DNA from: Pseudomonadota bacterium | Lineage (GTDB): Bacteria > Pseudomonadota > Gammaproteobacteria > Burkholderiales > Burkholderiaceae_C | Direction: 5' to 3' | Length of the DNA: 28,617 bases | Assembly (NCBI GenBank): GCA_023442945.1 | Contig: JAEZWW010000095.1 | Coordinates: 1-28,617 of the forward strand | Shown here: positions 6,097 to 14,648 of the stretch, one piece after another | How the letters are laid out: each line of letters starts with the position of its first letter | Position numbering within the stretch: position 1 is the stretch's first letter | The notes under the pieces: model-generated | What the model was told of the DNA's origin: nothing | Database searches by the model: none | The model's input: only the letters and a program-made list of their open reading frames with translations | Position numbers and translations under genes: made by a program

Positions 6097-9000
6097 TTAG
6101 GCGCTGCGCCGGCGGCGCATCCCCAGCGCCCCAAGCGCCGCACCCAGCAGGGCCAGGGCCGGCCAACCCAGGGTAGGCACCGGCACCGTGGGCTGGTTGC
6201 TGACCCGCGTGGTCGACGGGTTGTTGCCGGCCGCGGGGTCGTTGCCGCCGTTGCGGTCGTTCTGCGCGCCGGTACCGCCTTGCACATCCACGGTGGTGCC
6301 GGGGGTGGTCGGCATGGTGAAGTCGACCTTGCAGCTCAGGCTGGCGCCTGCCACCACCGTCCCGCTGGGCGAGCAGACGGGCGTTGGTGCTCCGGGCAGC
6401 GTCGGCGCGTTGGGCACCGTACACATCGCACCCAAGGCATCGGCAGGACCATTGTTGGTGCAGGTCACCGTGCAGGACACCACCGCGCCAGGCGCTGCCG
6501 GGTTGGGCGTGCAGACCACGGTCGACGTCATGTCCGCGTTCGGCGGGCCGTCCAGGATTTCGGCGAACAGGTTGCCGGTGGACCCACCGTTGGGCACTGT
6601 GAGGGTGATCGTGCTGTCGGTGGTGCCGGTGTTGCCGGTCTGACCGCTGCCGCCCGCTCCGGGCGTGTTGTAGGCGTTGGCGTAGCCCGTGGGCTGCGTT
6701 TCGGTCAGGGTACAGACCGCGCCGGACGTCACGTTGTCGAATTGGAACGTGCCATCCGCCGCCGTGGTCAGTGTCTGGTCGTACGCCGGCGCCGTGCAGA
6801 CCAGGCGCACCGTCACACCACCGATGCCGGGGTCCACCGCGTTGCCGTCATCGCTGGTGTTGGGCGGCGTGCTGGCTTCCAGGTAGACGCGGCCGGACAC
6901 CGATTGGCCCGGATTGGCCACGCCGATCACTGTGGTCAACACCTTGTTGGACCCCGGGCGGCGCGCCGTCAGCGACGGCGAGTCGGCCACGAAATCGTTC
7001 TGGTAGGTGTCGCCGATCGCGTTGGCGTTGGCCAGCACCGGCACGTCCAGCCGGTAGCGCGAACCGGCACTGATCACCCCGTTGGCTGTACCGCGAGGGA
7101 AGGCCATGAAGGCCGTGGCCGCGCCTGCATCGGCCGGGCAATCGCCCACACCGAACTGGGCCACCGTGCACCAGTTGGTGCTGGTCGCACCGTTGGCGCC
7201 GCCGCCGGTCACGTTGTGGCTGGCGTGCGAGGGGTCGCGGTTGATATTGGCCGGCGCATTGCTGGTGTAGCGAATGACGATGTCAGGGTCGGCCATCGTC
7301 GCCGGCGGACCGGCGGAAGCCACCGGCGCGCCGATCGGACCCGCCAGGCGCAGGGTGCCCTGGAAGGTGCTGGGCCTACCGTCCCCGGCTACCGGCAGAA
7401 CGTCCAGAATGCGCGTGGCCGACAAGCTGGTGCCAATGGCCGCGTAGTTGAGGCTGTAGGTGAAGCCGGTGTTCTGCGCCACCGTGGCGTCGCTCACGGC
7501 CTTGTCGAGCACGATGCCGCTGTCGCTGGAGACCAGCAGGTTCCAGTTGCTGAAGCTGCAGGTGGCGCCCGACTTGCACTGGAAGCCCGCAGGCGCGTTA
7601 CCTGCCGCAGGTCGGTACTCCGCGTCGTTCAGCTGGTTGTCGGGGGAATCGGCAAAAGACGTGTTCAGCAGATTCACGCCAATCGGCGCGACATCGTCCA
7701 CGATGGCGCGGAACGTCAGGGCAGGCAGGTTGCCCGCCGCGTTGCCAGGCGCCACCAGCGCCACCGGCTGGTTGGCCAGCGTCCAGCGGCAGGCCTGGTA
7801 GCCGGCCCCCACCGCATTCGCGGCGAAGGGCGCTGGTGCGGGCGGTGTCGTGCCCTTAGGCCAGCAGGTTTCCGTGACCGGGGCACCGTTGAACGCGCCA
7901 CTGCCGGGCACAACGTTCATGTTGGCCGGGATGACGTCCCAGACGTCCACGCTGGGGGCCGTGTGCGCGTTCGTGCTACTGGTCAGGTTGACGGTCAGCG
8001 CATACGTCACCATGGCGCCGCGCGAGACGGGACCGCCTGCGGTGGCATGCGGCGCCTGCGCCGCCTTGCTGATCCGGACGTACTCGGTCTGGAAGATGCG
8101 CAGCGCATCAGACCCGCGCAGCGGGGCCAGGACACCATCTCGCATCCAGACGCTCTGGTTGGGCGAAATGGAGCCGATCGTCGGCGCACCCGCACCGACG
8201 TTGACGGTCGTGGCCGGGCTGCCCACCTGCTCGCTCACCGAGTACGCGTAGTTGCTGTTGGCGCGCAGCGGCACGTACATCAGCACACTGGTGGCGGCAG
8301 GAAAGGACGCGTACTTGGCACGCACCTGACTGACTTCCGCCAAGGTACGGCCGGCGGCCAACAAAGCGTCAATCGACGGGTACCAGGTCGCGCCGGCGTC
8401 GGAACAGGTGCTGTTGGCCTGGTCACCGGACGTTCGCAGAGGGGTCACGTACTCGTCCGTCACGCTGGTGCGTGTGGGCCAGGTGCCGACGCCCAATTCA
8501 AACGTCAGCGGCGCGGTCGCCCGCGACCCCGCGAGGTAGCGGACGGCCACTCCTGTCAGGGGATCCACGACCGCACCATTGGCCGCGGGAACGTTGCGCA
8601 TGTCAACGAAGCTCAAGCGCGAGTTGTCCAGCTTCTCGCAGACCCAGCCGTTGGCGTACCCCGCTGCCTGGGCAGTGGCAGCCACCCGCGAGGAAAACAG
8701 TTGCCCCGGCGCGACCTGGTTGACCCAGCAGTCGCCCGACAGGTTGGGGTCGCACTGCGTCACCGGGTTTTGCGCGGCCGGAATGGGCGCCCAACCCGAG
8801 GGTGCCGAATACAGTTTGGAGTGGCTGCCACCCGTCTGGTAGAGGAACCTGGCGTCCGCTGTACCGGTGTCCGGCGGGTTGGTCTGCCCCGTCACCGACG
8901 TGCCCGTGATAGTGGCGTTGTTCGTGAGGGTTTCGACCACGTTGGGCGTCAGATCGCTCAAAGGCACCCAGACCAGAATCGACTTGCTGGCCACCCACCA

Positions 9001-10245
9001 TTCGTTGGTCGACGCGTCGGGGTCGGCGCTGTTCACCAAGGTGCCGCTGGCCGGATTGCCACGCGTCAGCGGGTAGTGGGTCAACGAAAAGTCGGTGCCA
9101 TTCAACTGCAGCGTGGCCGTTTTGTTGGCGGTGTCGACGCTAGCGGCCTGGCAGGTGCCGCCCCTGGCGACATTGGTGCTCGCCGTCGAGGCGGTGGACC
9201 CGGTGTCGTTGGGCTGGTAGTAGACGTTGTCGAAGTAGTTGCCCAGACGCGTCAACTGGCTCTTCCAGTCACCGCAGCCATTCTGGTCGGTGGGTTCGGT
9301 GCCGGCGCCCATGGGCAGCTTGGCAAAGCCGGCCGAGTCGACGTTCCAGGTCACCAGCCGGGCGTTGGGCATGTCCGGATCGTTGAAATTTTCTTGCAGC
9401 TGGTAATTGGGCTGCAGGGCTTCCAGGCCTTTGCGGGATCCGCTGGCGTACACACCCAGGTTGAAACCGGTGATGTAGCCATCTTCGCCATTCGGGCCAG
9501 ATTTCGGAATGAAAAGCCCGCCGCCTTCGGTGACCGTTTTCTTGACCTTCCAGCGCGGCGCAGCCGACACCGTGAGCGTGGGTATGCCGTACAGCGTCGT
9601 GTCGCCAAAGACGCCCGTCAGGGGTGTGGCCGTGAAGGGCCCGGGGTTGCCGGTGGACTGGAACGTCGGCGAGGGCGGTGCAATCGTCGTGCCGTTCGGG
9701 GCTGCGCCACCCACACGGGCGACGAAGTCCATGTTGGCGCCACTGGCCTCGGAAGCCTGCACGCACACGATGTGCTGACCGTCCGCGCTAACCCCCGATT
9801 GCGTCGCATTGGGAGCGGCCGGCCACGGCACTGGCGTGGTCTGGATGTTGGCGCAGCCATTGGGGCCGGTGGGCAGATCGGCGGCGGAGAAGTACGCGAT
9901 CTCCTTGGGCGCCAGCGTGGGACCGGTGTAGTTCCCCGGCAGCGTGGTGGCGCCCATGCTCAGCGTCACGACACGCTGGGTGTCAGCGGGAACGAGCGAG
10001 TAGCCGACGCGGTAGATGAAACGGTCGTTGGTCCGCACCACAGCGTCGCCGGGCGAAGCGTCCAGCCCCGGGCCACTGCCGGTCGAAAACGGCGCGGTGC
10101 CCGAGGCCACCATGCCGATCACGAACTGATTGACGGCGGCGTAAGCTGGCGTAGCCATCGCCACACCCAATACCAACGCAGCAACGCACGAGCGTTGCCG
10201 TGGTGCGCGCAGGATCGACTTCACCTGCGACCTTTTGCTTTTCAT
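6097..10245 (-). CDS. Large exported protein with SdrD-B-like and DUF11-like domains and IPTL-CTERM tail
   Basis: This 1382-residue protein has an N-terminal signal peptide (basic start, hydrophobic AALVLGVAMATPAYA, probable cleavage after AYA near residue 36). Most of the chain is Thr/Ser/Asn/Gly/Pro-rich beta-type sequence with several DUF11-like modules, such as the one beginning YVRISKAAQAPHATAGGPVS and one beginning IVLDKAVSDATVAQNTGF. An SdrD-B-like fold lies at about 1117-1231 (SGRVYLEAS, VRLVC, ADGTFQFDNV, CTLTETQPTGY), then a Cys-rich DUF11-like module at about 1232-1345. The tail from 1354 has PVPTLGW, a hydrophobic helix and MRRRRS, the layout of the IPTL-CTERM sorting signal. In known systems that signal is handled by exosortase H; no exosortase is in the window. 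An adhesin or sheath role is inferred. The ATG at 10245 has a strong AAGGGAG at 10252-10258. Confidence 0.88.
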   Translation of the reverse strand: MKSKRSQVKSILRAPRQRSCVAALVLGVAMATPAYAAVNQFVIGMVASGTAPFSTGSGPGLDASPGDAVVRTNDRFIYRVGYSLVPADTQRVVTLSMGATTLPGNYTGPTLAPKEIAYFSAADLPTGPNGCANIQTTPVPWPAAPNATQSGVSADGQHIVCVQASEASGANMDFVARVGGAAPNGTTIAPPSPTFQSTGNPGPFTATPLTGVFGDTTLYGIPTLTVSAAPRWKVKKTVTEGGGLFIPKSGPNGEDGYITGFNLGVYASGSRKGLEALQPNYQLQENFNDPDMPNARLVTWNVDSAGFAKLPMGAGTEPTDQNGCGDWKSQLTRLGNYFDNVYYQPNDTGSTASTASTNVARGGTCQAASVDTANKTATLQLNGTDFSLTHYPLTRGNPASGTLVNSADPDASTNEWWVASKSILVWVPLSDLTPNVVETLTNNATITGTSVTGQTNPPDTGTADARFLYQTGGSHSKLYSAPSGWAPIPAAQNPVTQCDPNLSGDCWVNQVAPGQLFSSRVAATAQAAGYANGWVCEKLDNSRLSFVDMRNVPAANGAVVDPLTGVAVRYLAGSRATAPLTFELGVGTWPTRTSVTDEYVTPLRTSGDQANSTCSDAGATWYPSIDALLAAGRTLAEVSQVRAKYASFPAATSVLMYVPLRANSNYAYSVSEQVGSPATTVNVGAGAPTIGSISPNQSVWMRDGVLAPLRGSDALRIFQTEYVRISKAAQAPHATAGGPVSRGAMVTYALTVNLTSSTNAHTAPSVDVWDVIPANMNVVPGSGAFNGAPVTETCWPKGTTPPAPAPFAANAVGAGYQACRWTLANQPVALVAPGNAAGNLPALTFRAIVDDVAPIGVNLLNTSFADSPDNQLNDAEYRPAAGNAPAGFQCKSGATCSFSNWNLLVSSDSGIVLDKAVSDATVAQNTGFTYSLNYAAIGTSLSATRILDVLPVAGDGRPSTFQGTLRLAGPIGAPVASAGPPATMADPDIVIRYTSNAPANINRDPSHASHNVTGGGANGATSTNWCTVAQFGVGDCPADAGAATAFMAFPRGTANGVISAGSRYRLDVPVLANANAIGDTYQNDFVADSPSLTARRPGSNKVLTTVIGVANPGQSVSGRVYLEASTPPNTSDDGNAVDPGIGGVTVRLVCTAPAYDQTLTTAADGTFQFDNVTSGAVCTLTETQPTGYANAYNTPGAGGSGQTGNTGTTDSTITLTVPNGGSTGNLFAEILDGPPNADMTSTVVCTPNPAAPGAVVSCTVTCTNNGPADALGAMCTVPNAPTLPGAPTPVCSPSGTVVAGASLSCKVDFTMPTTPGTTVDVQGGTGAQNDRNGGNDPAAGNNPSTTRVSNQPTVPVPTLGWPALALLGAALGALGMRRRRSA

Positions 10246-10292
10246 TGCGGACTCCCTTATTCGACCAAGTGCAACTTGTTACCCGGGCGAGT

Positions 10293-10321
10293 TTAGGTCA
10301 AACCAACACCGATGTTGTCAA
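10293..10321 (-). promoter_or_regulatory. Possible promoter of the surface-protein gene
   Basis: A perfect TTGACA occurs at 10316-10321 on the minus strand, about 70 bp before the ATG. The hexamer 17 bases downstream (ACCTAA, 10293-10298) is a poor -10, so only the -35 is convincing. Confidence 0.3.
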
Positions 10322-10520
10322 AATTCACATATCGCGGGTTATCCCCTAGGTGATCGCGAAGGGGCGCATCAAAGGGGAAAGCAGTGCGCCAGAAAGGCGC
10401 TGACCGGGACCGGCGCGCAGCGGCGGTCTGGGCAGCGCCACGCGCGGTGCGACTCGGGCTCTGGCTGTGTCCGGCGCTGATGCGGACGCGGTTGAGCGTC
10501 TCCCGTTCGCCGATTGTTCA

Positions 10521-10584
10521 CTACATTTATGCTAGCTGGCCGCGCAGATGCATGTAGGGCTGAGGCGTGATTTCATCTCCAAAC
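10521..10584 (+). repeat. Three-hairpin interspersed repeat (R5)
   Basis: CTACATTTATGCTAGC, CTGGCCGCGCAGATG, TGTAGGGCT and GTGATTT with AAAC appear in the standard order. The copy lies between two minus-strand genes, just beyond the ompW terminator. Confidence 0.8.
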
Positions 10585-10625
10585 GCCCCACTGAAGCAAG
10601 CCGCCCTGCGCCACCACGCGCCCAC

Positions 10626-10651
10626 AAAAAAAAAAGCGCCCGAAAGCGCTT
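10626..10651 (-). terminator. Intrinsic terminator of ompW
   Basis: On the minus strand a six-base-pair stem (AAGCGC at 10634-10639 with GCGCTT at 10646-10651, six-base loop) is followed by a run of ten T. It begins 22 bp after the ompW stop codon. Confidence 0.9.
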
Positions 10652-10673
10652 GCTTGCTGGCCGAACGCGGCGG

Positions 10674-11405
10674 TCAGAACTTGTACGTCAGGTACAGGAA
10701 GGGGACGATCGGGTCCAGGCGCACGCGGGTTTGGGACACCGCGACGGTGTTGCCACGCACCTGGGTGGTGAGCGTGGCCTTGGTCTTCATCGGAATGTAG
10801 GACACCGAGAAGGTCATGCCCAGGTTCTTGGTGAAGGCGTAATTCAGCCCCACGTTCAGCACCGGCGCGAACTTGCTGTCGATCTTGGCCGACGTGGACG
10901 ACACGCCCGGGGGCAGGCCCAGCGCGCCGCCCAGGGCGTTCTGCATGCCGTTGGTGAGGCGCACGCTGCCGAACTTGCTGTAGGTCACACCCAGGCCGGC
11001 CGAGACGCGGAACTTGTCGTCGGCGTTGCCGAAGAAGTACTTGGCCAGCAGCGACGGCGCGTACAGGCGCGCGCTGCCCAGCTCGCCCAGGGGTTCCAGC
11101 GTGCCGGCGCCGTCCAGCTTGATGCGCGGGGGCACGCCCAGCACGCCTTCGACCGCCCAGTTGTCGGTGACGAAGTAGTGGACGTTCAGGCCGAGTGTGG
11201 TGGCGTTCTTGACGTCAGCGCCCGAGCCGGGGATTTCGCGATCGACCGGCCTGGTGAAGCGCAGCGGCGTTGTCTTGTCCTGCGGCGCGTACACCAGCGC
11301 ACCGGCACCGAAGACCCAATCGCCCGCCTTTTGCGCGTGGGCAGCGCCCGCCGCGGCGACCAGGGCCGCTGCTACCAGCCAAGTTTTGGTTTGAAAGGCT
11401 TTCAT
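10674..11405 (-). CDS. ompW: OmpW-family outer membrane beta-barrel protein
   Basis: This 243-residue protein is an eight-stranded barrel of the OmpW family, which forms narrow hydrophobic channels in the outer membrane. It has a signal peptide (KAFQTKTWLVAAALVAAAG, cleavage after AHA), then KAGDWVFGAGALVYAP. The family blocks TTLGLNVHYFVTDNWAVEGVLGVPP and YAPSLLAKYFFG are present, and the chain ends in an aromatic residue (LYLTYKF) as barrel-assembly substrates do. A longer frame from 11507 exists, but the ATG at 11405 starts the signal peptide and has GGAGA seven to eleven bases upstream. The gene is divergent from the MFS exporter. The annotation rests on family pattern, and the transported compound is unknown. 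Confidence 0.93.
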   Translation of the reverse strand: MKAFQTKTWLVAAALVAAAGAAHAQKAGDWVFGAGALVYAPQDKTTPLRFTRPVDREIPGSGADVKNATTLGLNVHYFVTDNWAVEGVLGVPPRIKLDGAGTLEPLGELGSARLYAPSLLAKYFFGNADDKFRVSAGLGVTYSKFGSVRLTNGMQNALGGALGLPPGVSSTSAKIDSKFAPVLNVGLNYAFTKNLGMTFSVSYIPMKTKATLTTQVRGNTVAVSQTRVRLDPIVPFLYLTYKF

Positions 11406-11489
11406 CGTCGTCTCCAATGCAAAAGTTACAACTAACCGAGGGCTCTTACACAAAGGATAGCGGCGTTCGGCCAGCCCTGTCGATGGGCG

Positions 11490-11507
11490 TTGTCCCCCTG
11501 TGGACAA
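11490..11507. promoter_or_regulatory. Perfect TTGTCC-N6-GGACAA dyad upstream of ompW
   Basis: TTGTCC at 11490-11495 is the exact complement of GGACAA at 11502-11507. The centre is about 93 bp before the ompW ATG. This is a candidate operator for an unidentified dimeric regulator. Confidence 0.35.
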
Positions 11508-11553
11508 AAAAGCACAGGCGTTCGATTCTGCGCCCGCGCATCGGCCTCAAAAC

Positions 11554-11567
11554 AAGGGTTAACCCGC
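11554..11567. promoter_or_regulatory. GGGTTAACCC palindrome, copy 1
   Basis: AAGGGTTAACCCGC is identical over 14 bases to a site at 28134-28147 upstream of bdhA. The central ten bases are a perfect palindrome. It may be a shared operator; the regulator is unknown. Confidence 0.35.
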
Positions 11568-11755
11568 GCTCAAGTGTTCGCTCTGCGCAACAGACGCTGG
11601 GCCACCGCCTCGCCCGCCCGGTCGATTCAGCCCGAATAACCCTTCAGCCGGCTGGCGCCCACCCGGGCAGCGGCCCCCCGCGGGCCGGTACCCGCAGCGC
11701 GCGGCGGACGGGCTCGCTATCATGGCTCGCGCCCCGCCCTCACCTCTTGCTCCCC

Positions 11756-13192
11756 ATGACCTCCGAACCCCGCGAACAGCCCACGCGCCTGCTGCTGTGG
11801 CTGGTCGCCGTCGGCTTTTTCATGCAGACGCTGGATTCCACCATCGTCAACACCGCGCTGCCGTCGATGGCGCGCAGCCTGGGCGAAAGCCCCTTGCGCA
11901 TGCAGGCGGTGGTGGTGGCCTACGCGCTGGCGATGGCCACGGTGATTCCGGCCACCGGCTGGCTGGCCGACCGTTTTGGCACGCGGCGCATCTTCATGCT
12001 GGCGATCACGCTGTTCGCGCTCGGTTCGGCCGCCTGCGCAGCCTCGCGCACGCTGACCGAACTGACGCTGGCGCGCATTCTGCAAGGCTGCGGGGGCGCC
12101 ATGCTGCTGCCCGTGGGGCGCCTGACGGTGTTGCGCGCCTTCCCGCGCGAACGCTTTCTGGAGGCGATGAGCTTCGTCGCCATTCCCGGCCTGATCGGCC
12201 CGCTGATCGGGCCGACGCTGGGCGGCTGGCTGGTCGAAGTGTCGTCCTGGCACTGGATCTTCCTGATCAACCTGCCGGTGGCGCTGATCGGGCTGTGGGC
12301 CACGCTGCGCTACATGCCCGACTTTCGCGGCAGCGAGCTGGCGCGCTTCGATCTGTCAGGCTACGTGATGCTGGTGGTGGCGATGCTGTCGATCTCGGTC
12401 GCGCTCGACGGCATTGGCGCGCTGGGGCTGCAGCACGCGGTGGTCGTGGCCTTGCTGATGTTCGGACTGGCCGCGCTGGCCTCGTATTGGCTGCACGCGC
12501 TGCGCACGCCGGCGCCGCTGTTCTCGCCCAGCCTGTTCCAGCTGCAAAGCTACCGCGTGGGCCTGCTGGGCAACCTGTTTGCGCGCATCGGCTCGGGCGC
12601 CATGCCCTACCTGATTCCGCTGTTGATGCAGCTGGCCATGGGTTACAGCCCGGCGCAGGCCGGCATGCTGATGCTGCCCATGGCGATTGCCGGCATGGGC
12701 ATGAAACGCGTGGTCACGCGCATCGTGCAGCGCTTTGGCTACCGGCGGGTATTGCTGCTCAACACGCTGGCGCTGGGCTTGATGATCGCCAGCTTCGCGC
12801 TGATGACGCCGGGGCAGCCGCTATGGCTGCGCGTGCTGCAGATGGGCGCCTTCGGGGCCATCAACTCGATGCAGTTCACGGCCATGAACACCGTGACGCT
12901 GAAGGACTTGAACCCGGCGCACGCCTCCAGCGGCAACAGCCTGATGTCGATGGTGCAGATGCTGGGCATGAGCCTGGGCGTCAGCGTGGCGGCGGCGCTG
13001 CTCAGCACCTTTTCCAACGGGCTGGGCGCCGGCCCGACACCCGGGCCGCAGTCGCTGGGCGTGTTCCGCGGCGCGCTGGTGACGATCGGCGTGCTGACCA
13101 TGGCGGCGGCCACGATCTTCTGGCAGCTGAGCGACGACAGCCGCCGCGCGGCCACGCCGGCCGACACCGCCGACCCGGGCCAGGCCAGTTGA
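11756..13192 (+). CDS. mdtD: MdtD-like MFS exporter (DHA2 family, 14 TM)
   Basis: This 478-residue inner-membrane protein is a proton-driven drug/solute exporter by family. It follows E. coli MdtD (YegB) closely: GFFMQTLDSTIVNTALPSMA in TM1, the A-type loop GWLADRFGTRRIF, LQGCGGAMLLPVGRLTV, the motif C region PGLIGPLIGPTLGGWLVE, SSWHWIFLINLPV, MGMKRVVTRIVQRFGYRRV and NTVTLKDLNPAHASSGNSL. The start ATG at 11756 aligns with the MdtD N-terminus; the longer open frame from 11270 crosses ompW and its leader and was rejected. No Shine-Dalgarno sequence is visible before the ATG. The mdtABC pump partners of E. coli are absent, so here it is a single gene. The name is by similarity and the substrate is not shown. 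Confidence 0.92.
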   Translation: MTSEPREQPTRLLLWLVAVGFFMQTLDSTIVNTALPSMARSLGESPLRMQAVVVAYALAMATVIPATGWLADRFGTRRIFMLAITLFALGSAACAASRTLTELTLARILQGCGGAMLLPVGRLTVLRAFPRERFLEAMSFVAIPGLIGPLIGPTLGGWLVEVSSWHWIFLINLPVALIGLWATLRYMPDFRGSELARFDLSGYVMLVVAMLSISVALDGIGALGLQHAVVVALLMFGLAALASYWLHALRTPAPLFSPSLFQLQSYRVGLLGNLFARIGSGAMPYLIPLLMQLAMGYSPAQAGMLMLPMAIAGMGMKRVVTRIVQRFGYRRVLLLNTLALGLMIASFALMTPGQPLWLRVLQMGAFGAINSMQFTAMNTVTLKDLNPAHASSGNSLMSMVQMLGMSLGVSVAAALLSTFSNGLGAGPTPGPQSLGVFRGALVTIGVLTMAAATIFWQLSDDSRRAATPADTADPGQAS

Positions 13193-13225
13193 AGGCGCGG
13201 CGCGGGCCGCCGCAACGCGTCGAAT

Positions 13226-13290
13226 GCTATCGAATCCGCAGCTGGCCGCGCAGAGGGCTGTAGGGCTGGAGCGCGATAGGACTGGAAATC
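13226..13290 (+). repeat. Three-hairpin interspersed repeat (R6)
   Basis: GCTATCGAATCC, CAGCTGGCCGCGCAGAGG, TGTAGGGCTGG and GACTGGAAATC follow in standard order. This is the first of two same-direction copies between convergent genes. Confidence 0.8.
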
Positions 13291-13384
13291 AGGCGCCCAA
13301 GGCCATCACCCGACGCCCACAGTCCGCCAACCATTGCACGCGGCGTCCGCCAGGCTTGCCCTGCGTCGTCGAGCCCTGCGTTTT

Positions 13385-13450
13385 GCTACCCTATCGATAG
13401 CTGGCCGCGCTGGTGGCTGTAGGGCCACCGGGCCATTTGGCTTGAAATTC
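13385..13450 (+). repeat. Three-hairpin interspersed repeat (R7)
   Basis: GCTACCCTATCGATAGC, CTGGCCGCGCTGGTGG, TGTAGGGCCAC and CATTTGGCTTGAAATT are present. It ends 14 bp from the stop of the next minus-strand gene and lies about 160 bp from R6 in direct orientation. Confidence 0.85.
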
Positions 13451-13463
13451 CGCTTGCGAATGC

Positions 13464-14036
13464 CTACAGCAAGCGGTCCAGCAGCGCGTCCGCCTGCCCC
13501 GCCGGCGCGGCGTTGTCGAACAGGGTCAACTCCGGGTACTCGGCGGGGCTGGGCAGGAACAGGCGCGTGCGGTAGTCGTCCCAGTGCGCCAGCTTCCAGG
13601 CGTCGTTGGGGTTGCCGCGCGCGGCGATGCGCCGGCGCGCTTCGGCTTCGTCCAGGTGGACCCAGACCACGCGCACGGTGACGTCACCTTCGACCTGCAG
13701 CCAGGCCGGGTCGGTCAGCCGGTGCGCCTTCACCTCGCGCGACAGCGGGCCGACCACCATCACGTTCACGCCCAGCGCCAGGTTTTCGCGCGCCGTGGCC
13801 ATCAGCCCGGCGTATTCCGGGTCGCGCAGGTGCTGCAGGTAGGTCGGGCTGTCGCGGTCGTTGGGGTCGCCGGTCAGCGCGCCCATCACGGCGGCGCTGT
13901 AGCCGCCGTACAGCGTGTCTTTATCGAGCAGGCAGAAGGATTCGCCGGTGCGCGCCATCAGCGGGCCAATCAGGCGCTTGGCCAGCGTGGTCTTGCCGGT
14001 GCCGGCGTGGCCGCAGAAAAAGATGAGTCGGGGCAT
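13464..14036 (-). CDS. P-loop AAA-type ATPase / kinase-like protein
   Basis: This 190-residue cytoplasmic protein has a Walker A motif GHAGTGKT at residues 9-16 directly after the first beta strand (PRLIFFC). It has a kinase-like layout: LLDKDTLYGG, then VMVVGPLSREV and VRVVWVHLDEAEARRRIAARGNP. The last block resembles the lid and nucleotide-binding region of small P-loop kinases such as the gluconate, shikimate or chloramphenicol phosphotransferase groups. The substrate cannot be named. The ATG at 14036 is preferred over a TTG at 14045. It lies 51 bp downstream of the HNH gene on the same strand, so the two may be cotranscribed. Confidence 0.85.
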   Translation of the reverse strand: MPRLIFFCGHAGTGKTTLAKRLIGPLMARTGESFCLLDKDTLYGGYSAAVMGALTGDPNDRDSPTYLQHLRDPEYAGLMATARENLALGVNVMVVGPLSREVKAHRLTDPAWLQVEGDVTVRVVWVHLDEAEARRRIAARGNPNDAWKLAHWDDYRTRLFLPSPAEYPELTLFDNAAPAGQADALLDRLL

Positions 14037-14087
14037 GGCGGCCAAGTATGCCCAAGGGCCGCCCCGGGCCCCGCGCCGCCGCAGCCG

Positions 14088-14648
14088 TCAGGCGTCGTGC
14101 AGGCGCGAAGACTTGGGCAGGTGCGCCATCAAAAACTCCATCTGGTCGGCCAGGATGCGCCGGTTGCGCAGGATGAAGTCTTCCCACAGGCTGGGCGCGT
14201 AAGGCGTGTACAGCAGGGGCATGTGGGCTTGTTCGGGCGTGCGGTCGCGCTTGCGGTGGTTGCAGCCGCGGCAGGCGGTGACCACGTTCATCCAGCCGTC
14301 GCGGCCGTTCTGCGCGAAGGGGATGATGTGTTCGCGCGTCAGCTCGGTCTCGTGGAAATGGTCGCCGCAGTAGGCGCAGATGTTGCGGTCGCGCGCGAAC
14401 AGCTTGGCGTTGGTCAGGCCCGGGCGCAGATCAAACGGGTTGATGTTGGGCACGCCCCGGGTGCCGATGATGCTGTTCACGGTGATGATCGACTGCTCAC
14501 CCGTGCGCGCGTTGTGGCCCCCGCGGAAGGTAGCGACCGTCTGGCCGACCTCCCAGCGCACTTCTTCGGCCGCGTAGTGGATCACCGCCTGCTCCAGCGA
14601 GATCCACGATTGCGGCAAACCCTGTGCCGACAGCTTGAGCACCTTCAC
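14088..14648 (-). CDS. HNH endonuclease family protein
   Basis: The protein has 186 residues. The HNH fold is at about 91-131, with zinc-type pairs CAYC (Cys91, Cys94) and CRGC (Cys126, Cys129), the core EHIIP (His107), and Asn121 and His131 after it. The N-terminal ~85 residues (LPQSWISLEQAVIHYAAEE and similar) are typical of chromosomal HNH proteins common in Burkholderiales whose role is unknown. I chose the GTG at 14648 because AAGGGGG lies about seven bases upstream and the family block starts there; the open frame from 14798 adds 50 residues of unlike composition. No methyltransferase or other restriction partner is adjacent. The gene is divergent from the crotonase gene. Confidence 0.87.
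   Translation of the reverse strand: MKVLKLSAQGLPQSWISLEQAVIHYAAEEVRWEVGQTVATFRGGHNARTGEQSIITVNSIIGTRGVPNINPFDLRPGLTNAKLFARDRNICAYCGDHFHETELTREHIIPFAQNGRDGWMNVVTACRGCNHRKRDRTPEQAHMPLLYTPYAPSLWEDFILRNRRILADQMEFLMAHLPKSSRLHDA

Larger units (their letters stand above)
10246..10673. other. 428-bp intergenic region between the surface protein and ompW
   Basis: The side next to the surface gene holds its ribosome binding site and a TTGACA hexamer. GGGTTATCCC at 10336-10345 is a one-mismatch form of a palindrome seen elsewhere in the window. The middle (about 10350-10515) shows no gene or motif that I can name. A repeat copy and the ompW terminator fill the right side. No convincing coding frame was found. 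Confidence 0.6.
11406..11755. other. 350-bp divergent control region of ompW and mdtD
   Basis: No gene fits here. It holds two dyads listed separately (11490-11507 and 11554-11567). A TATCAT hexamer at 11718-11723 could be the -10 of the exporter gene. The interval 11580-11700 is GC-rich and shows nothing else I can name. Confidence 0.6.

Noticed and set aside
6280..10296. 1338-residue plus-strand open frame
   Set aside because: It is exactly antisense to the large exported protein, His/Arg/Gly-rich without domains, and explained by high GC content.
11722..13263. 513-residue frame overlapping mdtD
   Set aside because: Shifted frame of the exporter gene with Arg/Ala/Gly-rich translation; the other frame gives a complete MdtD-like protein.
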